Part shown: piece after piece, positions 1 through 5,452 of the stretch
How the letters are laid out: every line of letters starts with the position of its first letter
Numbering within the stretch: the stretch's first letter is position 1
From: UBA1081 sp045535305
Lineage (GTDB): Bacteria; Bacillota; Clostridia; Oscillospirales; Acutalibacteraceae
Direction of reading: 5' to 3'
DNA length: 6,749 bases
NCBI GenBank assembly: GCA_045535305.1
Contig: JAZSLJ010000035.1
Location: forward strand, 1 to 6,749
The notes under the pieces: generated by a model
The model's database searches: none
Told to the model about the DNA's origin: nothing
What the model saw: only the letters and a program-made list of their open reading frames with translations
Translations under genes and position numbers: made by a program

Positions 1-294
1 CGTGTTGAAAAGGCAAGAAAGATTCAGCAGGAAAGACTCAGAGGCACAGCCGCAAACTGTAACGCACAGATGAATCCTGCGATGACACGTGAGTTCTGTG
101 TCGCATCCGAGTCCGCAATGAAGATGCTTCAGATGGCTTTCGACAAGCTCGGACTCTCGGCACGTGCGTACGACAAAATCCTCCGTGTAGCAAGAACAAT
201 TGCCGACCTCGACGGCTCGGAGATTATTGAGACACCGCACATTGCAGAAGCAATCCAGTACCGCTCCCTTGACAGAAAATTCTGGAACAAATAA
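1..294 (+). CDS. comM: ComM/YifB-family Mg-chelatase-like AAA+ ATPase, C-terminal fragment
   Basis: The reading frame is open from the first base of the window and ends at TAA 292-294, giving the last 97 residues of a protein that starts outside the window. The visible part matches the Mg_chelatase C-terminal domain of ComM/YifB proteins: an RVEKARKIQQERL helix near the start, then LGLSARAYDKILRVARTIADL (about residues 48-68), then HIAEAIQYRSLD close to the end. This is the family's sensor-2/helical-bundle signature. The AAA+ core with the Walker motifs would lie upstream. ComM is a DNA helicase acting in branch migration during natural transformation in Gammaproteobacteria; its role in Firmicutes is less clear. 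No T-tract terminator follows it before the thi promoter, so transcription may run into the riboswitch. The family call is confident; the function in this organism is inference. Confidence 0.88.
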   Translation, partial: RVEKARKIQQERLRGTAANCNAQMNPAMTREFCVASESAMKMLQMAFDKLGLSARAYDKILRVARTIADLDGSEIIETPHIAEAIQYRSLDRKFWNK

Positions 295-303
295 AAAATA
301 TTG

Positions 304-332
304 TTGACAAACCCGTTTTTCGGGTGTATCAT
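304..332 (+). promoter_or_regulatory. Sigma-A promoter of the thi operon
   Basis: A perfect -35 box TTGACA (304-309) is followed by exactly 17 nt and then TATCAT (327-332), one mismatch from the -10 consensus. The predicted start of transcription is near 338-340, right where the first paired strand of the TPP aptamer begins. The spacer holds a short palindrome, acccg-ttttt-cgggt (311-325). Box quality, spacing and position agree, so this is a strong prediction, but the start point has not been measured. Confidence 0.85.
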
Positions 333-337
333 TAGAC

Positions 338-429
338 AAAACCAAATACAGGGGTGCTGATATTTTTATCGGCTGAGATTATACCCTTTAACCTGATCTG
401 GATAATGCCAGCGTAGGAATGTATCGTTT
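338..429 (+). promoter_or_regulatory. TPP riboswitch (THI-box) aptamer
   Basis: All conserved THI-box blocks are present in order: GGGGTGC (351-357), GGCTGAGATTATACCC (371-386), ACCTGATCTGGATAATGCCA (391-410) and GCGTAGGAA (411-419). P1 can form from atac 346-349 with gtat 421-424, plus aaac 339-342 with gttt 426-429. P3 forms from gctgat 356-361 with atcggc 368-373, using one G-U pair. P5 forms from ctgg with ccag around 397-411, enclosed by cct/agg. The aptamer senses thiamine pyrophosphate. A terminator hairpin follows 18 nt downstream, so the expected mode is early transcription termination when TPP is high, switching off the importer operon. Confidence 0.97.
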
Positions 430-447
430 CAAATATTGAAAAGATTT

Positions 448-480
448 GCACCTGAGTTGGACAACTCGGGTGCTTTTATT
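448..480 (+). terminator. Riboswitch-controlled intrinsic terminator
   Basis: An 11-bp stem, gcacctgagtt (448-458) with aactcgggtgc (463-473), closes a GGAC loop with a single G-U pair and is followed by TTTTATT (474-480). It lies between the TPP aptamer and the first gene, so it is the expression platform of the riboswitch. It is also the only intrinsic terminator between the ComM-like gene and the thi genes, so read-through from upstream would meet it too. Confidence 0.93.
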
Positions 481-526
481 TATATTTGATACATCTTTAC
501 ACCGGATTTTATCAAATATAATAAAA
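474..526 (+). repeat. Long A/T-rich inverted repeat between terminator and first ribosome site
   Basis: The arms ttatatttgata (480-491) and tatcaaatataa (510-521) are perfect 12-bp reverse complements around an 18-nt loop (492-509). If one T at 480 is bulged out, pairing extends through 474-479 with 521-526, about 17 pairs in total. The 5' arm then includes the T-tract of the riboswitch terminator, and the 3' arm ends against the AGGAGG ribosome site at 527-532. It could be a 5' mRNA-stabilising hairpin, a translational control element, or a DNA operator for a repressor. The pairing is seen directly; the function is unknown. Confidence 0.75.
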
Positions 527-543
527 AGGAGGAAAAAACGTCT

Positions 544-840
544 ATGAACGCAAGTATCGGAATTCAGATTATTCCTAAATTATCAGATGACAAAGAAGTA
601 ATCCGCGTTGTTGATGAAGTTATTGCCTATATTCAATCAACAGGTCTCAACTATTTTGTCGGTCCGCTCGAAACTTCTGTCGAAGGCGATTTTGACAAGC
701 TGATGGAAATAATCAAGAATTGTATGACAATTGCGGCTGATGCAGGTGCTGCTTCAATTTCCGCATACGTAAAAATCAACTACCGTCCAAACGGCGAGGT
801 GCTCACCATTGAAGAAAAAGTTTCAAAACATCACAAATAA
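544..840 (+). CDS. DUF77/MTH1187-family thiamine-binding protein
   Basis: This 98-residue soluble protein has no signal peptide or membrane segment. It matches the thiamine-binding MTH1187/DUF77 (YkoF-like) family: an early hydrophobic strand, STGLNYFVGPLETSVEGD (about residues 32-49; family pattern SGL-Y---P--T--EG), and a final YVKINYRP strand (75-82). Members are small ferredoxin-like folds that bind thiamine or related pyrimidines in the cytoplasm, often beside thiamine-precursor transporters. The ATG at 544 is preceded by AGGAGG (527-532) with 11 nt spacing, slightly long. It is the first gene of the riboswitch operon, and its last 32 nt overlap the permease start, implying translational coupling. 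Possible roles are ligand buffering, delivery, or sensing to gate the ABC transporter. The family is confident; the exact ligand and role are not known from sequence. Confidence 0.88.
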   Translation: MNASIGIQIIPKLSDDKEVIRVVDEVIAYIQSTGLNYFVGPLETSVEGDFDKLMEIIKNCMTIAADAGAASISAYVKINYRPNGEVLTIEEKVSKHHK

Positions 841-1579
841 GCTGTGGGCGTTTTCCGCCATTACTCTGTTGGTAATCGTATGGCAGTTAATTTGCTCGTT
901 AAACCTTGTTGACAGTTTTATGCTTCCGTCACCCGTAATGGTGGTTTCGGCGCTTGTCAAAGAATTCCCTGCCCTAGCAGAACACTCTTTAGTAACACTG
1001 AGCGAAGCTTTTGCTGGATTGTCTATCGGTATCACGGTAGGTTTTCTTATAGCAGTAATTATGGATCGTTATGACCTGTTGTATAAAGCGTTTTATCCGC
1101 TGATAGTTTTAACTCAGACCGTACCTACTGTTGCCATTGCACCGTTACTTGTGCTTTGGTTCGGATATGAAATGTTGCCAAAAATCATACTTATTACAAT
1201 CACAACATTTTTTCCCATTACAATAGGACTGCTCACAGGCTTCAAATCTGCTGATAAAGATTCTGTTAACCTGTTACGTGCAATGGGAGCAAATAACAGA
1301 CAGATTTTCCTGCACATCAAATTACCCGGAGCATTGCCTCAGTTCTTTTCGGGACTGAGAATTTCTGCCTCATACGCAGTTGTCGGTGCAGTAATTTCTG
1401 AATGGCTCGGCGGTTTCGGCGGACTTGGCGTTTATATGACCCGTGTAAAAAAAGCATACTCGTTTGACAAAATGTTTGCAGTAATCATACTCATTTCAGT
1501 AATAAGCCTTTTACTTATGAAGCTTGTTGATTATCTGCATAAAAGACTTACACCTTGGGAAAGGAGTCAGAACAAATGA
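809..1579 (+). CDS. thiX: ABC transporter permease for thiamine pyrimidine precursor (ThiX-like)
   Basis: A 256-residue inner-membrane permease of the SsuC/TauC/ThiX group (BPD_transp_1). About six hydrophobic segments are visible, the first at residues 13-32. The cytoplasmic coupling (EAA) loop is at about 155-173 (LLRAMGANNRQIFLHIKLP), with the conserved alanine, glycine and I-x-LP; it docks onto the ATPase. SEWLGGFGGLG (197-207) is also typical of this group. The start is a TTG at 809, supported by GAGG at 796-799 (9 nt spacing) and by a Lys-rich start before the first helix. The first in-frame ATG would remove that helix. It overlaps the upstream gene by 32 nt, and its TGA overlaps the next ATG (ATGA, 1576-1579). 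Substrate specificity is inferred from the TPP riboswitch and the ThiY-like partner. Confidence 0.9.
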   Translation: MKKKFQNITNKLWAFSAITLLVIVWQLICSLNLVDSFMLPSPVMVVSALVKEFPALAEHSLVTLSEAFAGLSIGITVGFLIAVIMDRYDLLYKAFYPLIVLTQTVPTVAIAPLLVLWFGYEMLPKIILITITTFFPITIGLLTGFKSADKDSVNLLRAMGANNRQIFLHIKLPGALPQFFSGLRISASYAVVGAVISEWLGGFGGLGVYMTRVKKAYSFDKMFAVIILISVISLLLMKLVDYLHKRLTPWERSQNK

Positions 1580-2571
1580 AAAAATTTATATGTATAACAA
1601 TGGTTGTTGTATTTCTCTGCATCTCTTTTACAGGATGCGGCGACACAGACAAAAATAAAAACCTTGAAAAAATCACTTTCGTACTTGATTGGACACCTAA
1701 TACTAATCACACGGGTATTTATGTTGCTCAGAGGCTCGGTTACTTCGAAGAAGCAGGGCTTGAAGTTGAAATTGCACAGCCACCCGAAGACAGCTCTGTT
1801 GTGCTTGTCGCATCAGGAAAGGCTGATATCAGCGTATCTTTTCAGGATTCTTTAGCCGCCGCTTTTGCAGGTAACGAGCCTTTGCCTGTTACAGCAATCG
1901 GTGCCGTTATTCAACACAACACCTCCGGAATTATATCACGAAAAGGCGAAGGTATGCACAGACCGGCAGGCATGGCAGGTCACAGCTATGCAACATGGAA
2001 CGGTGCAATAGAACTCGCAACAATCAAATCGGTTGTTGAGGCTGACGGCGGAAAATATGAAGACATCTCTCTTATTCCGAGTACTGTTACCGATGAAGTT
2101 TCCGCACTGAAAAGCAAATCCGTAGACTCAATATGGGTTTTCTACGGTTGGGCAGGAGTGAAAACAGAATTAGAAAATCTTGAAACAGATTATTTTGCTT
2201 TTTCAGATATCGACCCTGTTTTTGATTATTACACACCTGTGTTAATTGCAAACAACACTTTCCTCAAAGAAAAACCTCAGGTAGCAAAGGCTTTTATGGA
2301 GGCAGTAAGCAAAGGCTACGAATATGCTATCAACAATCCTGATGCAGCTGCCGATATTCTTTGTGAGTCAGCGCCTGAACTTGAAAAAGATTTGGTTATT
2401 GCAAGTCAGAGATATCTCGCAGACAAATATCAGGCAGAAGCATCTCAGTGGGGTATCATCGACAGCAACCGTTGGAATAATTTTTATAAATGGGTTAACG
2501 AAAATAACCTTGCAGAAGGTACAATACCGCTTGATTACGGTTTTTCCAACGAATACCTTCCCACAAGGTGA
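1576..2571 (+). CDS. thiY: ThiY-like pyrimidine-precursor-binding lipoprotein (NMT1/THI5-like)
   Basis: A 331-residue extracytoplasmic substrate-binding protein. The N-terminus has KK, a hydrophobic stretch, then FTGC with the likely lipidated Cys at 21; Phe at -3 is an unusual lipobox residue. The mature part carries family hallmarks: ITFVLDWTPNTNHTGIYVA (about 33-51), a GKADISVSFQDSL segment (81-93), FYGWAG (189-194) and an F-SNEYLP tail. This NMT1/THI5-like family binds HMP-type pyrimidines; ThiY of Bacillus binds formylaminopyrimidine from thiamine breakdown. The ATG at 1576 has AAGGAG at 1561-1566 with 9 nt spacing; a TTG 21 nt upstream lacks such a site. It lacks a CCCFC motif like that of yeast THI5, consistent with transport rather than synthesis. 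The choice among HMP, formylaminopyrimidine and thiamine cannot be settled from sequence. Confidence 0.93.
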   Translation: MKKFICITMVVVFLCISFTGCGDTDKNKNLEKITFVLDWTPNTNHTGIYVAQRLGYFEEAGLEVEIAQPPEDSSVVLVASGKADISVSFQDSLAAAFAGNEPLPVTAIGAVIQHNTSGIISRKGEGMHRPAGMAGHSYATWNGAIELATIKSVVEADGGKYEDISLIPSTVTDEVSALKSKSVDSIWVFYGWAGVKTELENLETDYFAFSDIDPVFDYYTPVLIANNTFLKEKPQVAKAFMEAVSKGYEYAINNPDAAADILCESAPELEKDLVIASQRYLADKYQAEASQWGIIDSNRWNNFYKWVNENNLAEGTIPLDYGFSNEYLPTR

Positions 2572-2583
2572 CAGGAGTAAATA

Positions 2584-3330
2584 ATGTCTGTATTAAAAGT
2601 AAACGGAATTTCTAAATCCTTTGATAACGAGGAAATTATAAAAGATATATTTTTAGAGCTGAATGAAGGAGAAATTGTCGCCCTGCTCGGTATAAGCGGA
2701 AGCGGAAAAACAACTCTCTTCAATATCGTAGCAGGATTGTCTCAACCCGACAAAGGTGAGGTTATTTTAAATGGCGAAAACATTACGGGGAAGCCCGGAA
2801 AAGTCAGCTATATGCTTCAGAAAGACCTTCTTTTCCCGTACAAAAATATCCTCGACAATGTCGCCCTGCCTCTTATTGTCAAAGGGACACCGAAATCCGA
2901 GGCAAGAAAAACCGCCAACCGTCTGTTTGATCAATTCGGACTCGAGGGCACACAGAAAAAATATCCTTTTCAGCTTTCAGGGGGTATGCGACAGCGTGCG
3001 GCACTTTTGCGTACTTATTTATTTTCAGAAAAAGTTGCTCTCCTTGATGAACCTTTTTCAGCTTTGGATATGCTGACAAAAAGCTCCGTCCACGAGTGGT
3101 ATCTTAACGTTATGGAAACAATTAAGCTTTCTACACTTTTCATCACTCATGATATTGATGAAGCAATTTTACTTTCAGACAGAATTTATCTGCTTACAGA
3201 CAAGCCCGGAAAAATCACCAAAGAAATTGTTATCAATGAACCTAAACCCAGAAATAAAGAATTTCATCTTACGGAGCAATTTCTCAGCTACAAGAAAGAA
3301 ATTATCCACCATTTGGATAGCAATCAATAA
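2584..3330 (+). CDS. thiZ: ABC transporter ATP-binding protein (ThiZ-like)
   Basis: A 248-residue ATPase that powers the importer on the cytoplasmic face. All motifs are intact: Walker A GISGSGKT (36-43), Q-loop Gln79 in MLQKDLLFPY, signature LSGGM (131-135), Walker B VALLDE (151-156), D-loop SALD (159-162) and switch His189 in FITHD. The length and the NitT/TauT/SsuB-like layout fit a single-domain subunit that dimerises under the ThiX permease. The C-terminal tail of about 40 residues is charged. AGGAG at 2573-2577 lies 6 nt before the ATG, and the gene begins 12 nt after the thiY stop, so it belongs to the same transcript. The last base of its TAA is already part of the shared terminator stem. 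ATPase identity is certain; the substrate is inferred from the operon. Confidence 0.94.
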   Translation: MSVLKVNGISKSFDNEEIIKDIFLELNEGEIVALLGISGSGKTTLFNIVAGLSQPDKGEVILNGENITGKPGKVSYMLQKDLLFPYKNILDNVALPLIVKGTPKSEARKTANRLFDQFGLEGTQKKYPFQLSGGMRQRAALLRTYLFSEKVALLDEPFSALDMLTKSSVHEWYLNVMETIKLSTLFITHDIDEAILLSDRIYLLTDKPGKITKEIVINEPKPRNKEFHLTEQFLSYKKEIIHHLDSNQ

Positions 3331-3371
3331 AAAAATCCAAGGTATCAGTCGATGAATACCTTGGATTTTTT
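3330..3371. terminator. Bidirectional intrinsic terminator between convergent operons
   Basis: A perfect 16-bp stem (3330-3345 with 3356-3371, core atccaaggtat / ataccttggat) encloses a 10-nt loop. An A-run on the left arm and a T-run on the right arm supply a U-tract in both directions. It directly abuts the thiZ stop on the left and lies 2 nt from the GNAT stop on the right, so it ends both the rightward thi operon and the leftward five-gene operon. Confidence 0.95.
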
Positions 3372-3373
3372 GT

Positions 3374-3811
3374 TTATTCGAGCCATTGAATAAAGGCAGT
3401 TTTATCTGTGCTGTTATATCCTGCCTTCTGATAAAAGCTGAAGGTTTTTTCTTCTTTTGAGCCTGTAAGCAGCATCATTTTATAACAATTTGATTTTAGC
3501 GCGATTTCTTTTGCATAGTTCAGACACTCAGTTGCATAACCTTTTCCACGGTAATCTGCACAGGTAACAACATTCTCAACAAAAGCGTACGGTCGCACCT
3601 TCCGTGTAAGATTAGGAATAATCACACATACACAGGAAGAAACTATTTTTCCATCTGCAATCTTTACAATAATGTGATGATTATCATCTCTAATTATTGT
3701 ATCCCAAGTTTGCTTTAAGTGTTCTGTCATTTCCGGCACTGAACTTTCATGTAAATACAGATACAATTCCAACAACTGATTTAATTCATTTTCTTTTATT
3801 TCCCTTACCAT
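3374..3811 (-). CDS. GNAT-family N-acetyltransferase
   Basis: A 145-residue single-domain GNAT enzyme, expected to transfer an acetyl group from acetyl-CoA to an amine on a small molecule or protein. The acetyl-CoA pyrophosphate-binding motif A is clear: VENVVTCADYRGKGYA (about 78-93), with the R-G-K-G-Y-A loop. Motif B appears as FSFYQKAGY (about 124-132). The N-terminal REIKENELNQLLELYLYLH helix is typical of the family. An AGAGG site sits about 5 nt before the ATG at 3811. It is the last gene of the leftward operon, 14 nt after the DUF4177-like gene. Its codons look more A/T-rich than those of the three genes at the head of the operon, which may mean it was added later; this is an impression, not a calculation. 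The substrate is unknown. Confidence 0.9.
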   Translation of the reverse strand: MVREIKENELNQLLELYLYLHESSVPEMTEHLKQTWDTIIRDDNHHIIVKIADGKIVSSCVCVIIPNLTRKVRPYAFVENVVTCADYRGKGYATECLNYAKEIALKSNCYKMMLLTGSKEEKTFSFYQKAGYNSTDKTAFIQWLE

Positions 3812-3825
3812 ACAAACCTCTGAAA

Positions 3826-4032
3826 CTATTCTTCCTTTTCAAAAATCAAATCCAATTCCTGAATATGACCCGTGCCGCGTTGTTTCGTGGGGATATAACC
3901 GACATATCGCCAGCCGTCAGCTGCTCTTTTTTCGATGATTGACCTGTAATCGTCGATGCCGTAAGAGTTGCCTCCGAGCATACCCCATCCGTCCATACTG
4001 CAATTGACCTTTTCGTATTCGTATTTATACAT
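3826..4032 (-). CDS. Small DUF4177-like protein
   Basis: A 68-residue protein rich in Tyr, Gly and Trp, with no signal peptide or membrane helix. It begins MYKYEYEKV and has a central YRSIIEKRAADGWRYVGYIP segment (about residues 30-49), ending ELDLIFEKEE. The pattern of an N-terminal Y-x-Y strand, a helix ending A-x-x-GW, a following strand, and a final strand of the form LIFEK fits DUF4177, whose function is not established. The chosen ATG at 4032 has GGAG 8 nt upstream. A GTG at 4041 would overlap the GH16 stop but has its GGA directly adjacent, too close to work well. It lies 5 nt after the GH16 stop and 14 nt before GNAT. The domain assignment is by pattern only. Confidence 0.75.
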   Translation of the reverse strand: MYKYEYEKVNCSMDGWGMLGGNSYGIDDYRSIIEKRAADGWRYVGYIPTKQRGTGHIQELDLIFEKEE

Positions 4033-4037
4033 TAAAA

Positions 4038-4889
4038 TCACTCCGTAATATCTTTATACTGATAAACCTTAACGTAATCAATGATAAATTCTGCACCCTC
4101 GGCAGGTACGTTTTCTCTCTCATTCGGAATACCGTTTTCGCCCCTCATTTCAACGGAAAGGATGAGATATTCCTCGTTCTGACTGACTCCGCCGAAGTCC
4201 GTGCGGAAGGTTTCAACACCGTTGATGTAGAAGATGTATTCGTTCTCGTTCCATTCAAGACCGTATGTGTTGAACTCCTCATAAGGGTTGTTCTTGAGCA
4301 GGAATTTTGTTGCACCGTGCTTCTGGTGTGCATCGCCGTAACCGTCAAAATGGAGATTTGATGTTATCGCATTCTCCATAAAATCGCCGTAGCAATCGCT
4401 TTCAAAAATATCAATTTCAGTGCCGTCCATACCGTCGTTTCCGACCTCATAAACGCCGTCATTCATAAGCCAGAATGCACTCCAGATGTCAACACCCTTC
4501 GGGAGGATACATCTGCACTCAAAGTAACCGTATTTCTGGCTGAAGCCGTTGGGTGAATCAGAATCTGTATCAATACCCGCACTGTACCAGCCTGCACCCT
4601 TGCCGCCCATACCGTCCTCAAGATAGACAACGGGAATTACAAGATTACCGTCCTTCGTCTCGGCAAGATACTGATTCCAATAACTGCCCTTTCGTGCCTC
4701 AGAAGTCTTACCGTACTGATAATGACCCGACCATACGCTACGGTCAAGCTCAGAGTCAAATTCATCCTCAAAGGTAAGGGTGAATTTATCCATATCAAGC
4801 TTTTCTCCCATCGGGTAGCACGGAATGTCAAGTGCCACACAAAGAGAAATTATAAGCGACATAAAAAATGAGAAAATTGACTTAAACAT
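4038..4889 (-). CDS. Secreted glycoside hydrolase family 16 beta-glucanase (laminarinase-like)
   Basis: A 283-residue GH16 enzyme with an N-terminal signal sequence: MFKSIFSFFMSLIISLCVAL, with a likely signal peptidase site near CVA/LD. The catalytic motif is clear: GTEIDIFES, with Glu158 as nucleophile, Asp160 assisting and Glu163 as acid/base in the E-I-D-I-F-E beta-bulge form typical of laminarinases and related enzymes. WSAFWL (about 136-141) upstream and the terminal FIIDYVKVYQY strand are also classic for the family. It probably cleaves beta-1,3 or mixed-linked glucans outside the cell; exact specificity cannot be read. No carbohydrate-binding module, sortase motif or lipobox is visible. 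The ATG at 4889 has AAGGAG (4898-4903) 8 nt upstream, overlapping the nitroreductase stop; the ATG at 4895 would be only 2 nt from it. Confidence 0.93.
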   Translation of the reverse strand: MFKSIFSFFMSLIISLCVALDIPCYPMGEKLDMDKFTLTFEDEFDSELDRSVWSGHYQYGKTSEARKGSYWNQYLAETKDGNLVIPVVYLEDGMGGKGAGWYSAGIDTDSDSPNGFSQKYGYFECRCILPKGVDIWSAFWLMNDGVYEVGNDGMDGTEIDIFESDCYGDFMENAITSNLHFDGYGDAHQKHGATKFLLKNNPYEEFNTYGLEWNENEYIFYINGVETFRTDFGGVSQNEEYLILSVEMRGENGIPNERENVPAEGAEFIIDYVKVYQYKDITE

Positions 4890-4901
4890 AATCATTTCTC
4901 C

Positions 4902-5444
4902 TTATTTAATTACTTTTATTCTGTCCTCAAAGCGAGGCTTCATTTCGGGCTTTTCGTCAGGATAGCCGACAGCGATTGCAATAAGGAATTTGTACTCCTC
5001 GGGAATATCCCATGCACGCTTCCACTTGTTGCCCTGCTCGTTACCGTCTGCAAAGAGTGCACCGACACTTGCGATAATGCATGTACCGAGACCCATACCC
5101 TCAGCGGCAATGCAGATATTTTCGCACATAATTCCGCCGTCCATATAGCTCTCGCCCTCAGCAAAAAGCACGATGAATGTCGGAGCGTTGTGGTAAACGG
5201 GGTTAGTGTCCCAGCGTGTGTATGCAGGTGTATCGTAGCCGACAAGCTCTTTGAAATCAATATTCATTTCCTTAAGCATATCCGCATTCTGAACAAAACG
5301 CACGTGGCACGGCTGACCGTTTCGTCCGCTCGGGGCGCGGAGTGCCGCCTGCATGAGTGCGTTGAGCTGTTCATCCGTAATCTGCTCAGGCTTGTACTCA
5401 CGTATTGTCTGTCTTTTGAGAATTGTTTTCATTACCTCGTTCAT
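4902..5444 (-). CDS. Nitroreductase-family flavoprotein
   Basis: A 180-residue NAD(P)H-dependent FMN oxidoreductase of the nitroreductase superfamily. FMN-contact motifs are in place: RQTIREY at 11-17 (Arg11 and Arg15 usually hold the FMN phosphate), RAPSGRNGQP at 36-45, the helix CIAAEGMGLGTCII (about 111-124), and the C-terminal VGYPDEKPEMKPR, where GYP is common in the family. The physiological substrate is not predictable; quinones, nitro compounds or flavin recycling are all possible. The ATG at 5444 has GAGG (5451-5454) 6 nt upstream, and this site overlaps the TGA of the phosphoesterase gene, so the two are translationally linked. Length is normal for a short-form nitroreductase. No signal peptide. 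Confidence 0.92.
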   Translation of the reverse strand: MNEVMKTILKRQTIREYKPEQITDEQLNALMQAALRAPSGRNGQPCHVRFVQNADMLKEMNIDFKELVGYDTPAYTRWDTNPVYHNAPTFIVLFAEGESYMDGGIMCENICIAAEGMGLGTCIIASVGALFADGNEQGNKWKRAWDIPEEYKFLIAIAVGYPDEKPEMKPRFEDRIKVIK

Positions 5445-5452
5445 AATACACC

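Noticed and set aside
311..325. acccg-ttttt-cgggt hairpin as terminator of the ComM-like gene
   Set aside because: Only five pairs, the T-run is in the loop and not after the stem, and it sits between promoter boxes.
908..936. TTGACA inside the permease gene as promoter
   Set aside because: No acceptable -10 at 16-18 nt; the bases encode normal permease residues.
1464..1491. Possible internal promoter TTGACA ... CATACT upstream of thiY
   Set aside because: The -35 is perfect but the -10 matches only 4 of 6 with 16-nt spacing, and both fall in conserved permease codons (FDKM region); too weak to call.
1555..1575. TTG at 1555 as start of the ThiY-like protein
   Set aside because: It would add seven polar residues before the lipoprotein signal; the ATG at 1576 has AAGGAG at 9 nt and an ATGA overlap with the permease stop.
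2771..3076. 101-codon open frame within thiZ in another frame
   Set aside because: Lies wholly inside a complete ABC ATPase gene with all motifs intact; composition shows no protein-like pattern.
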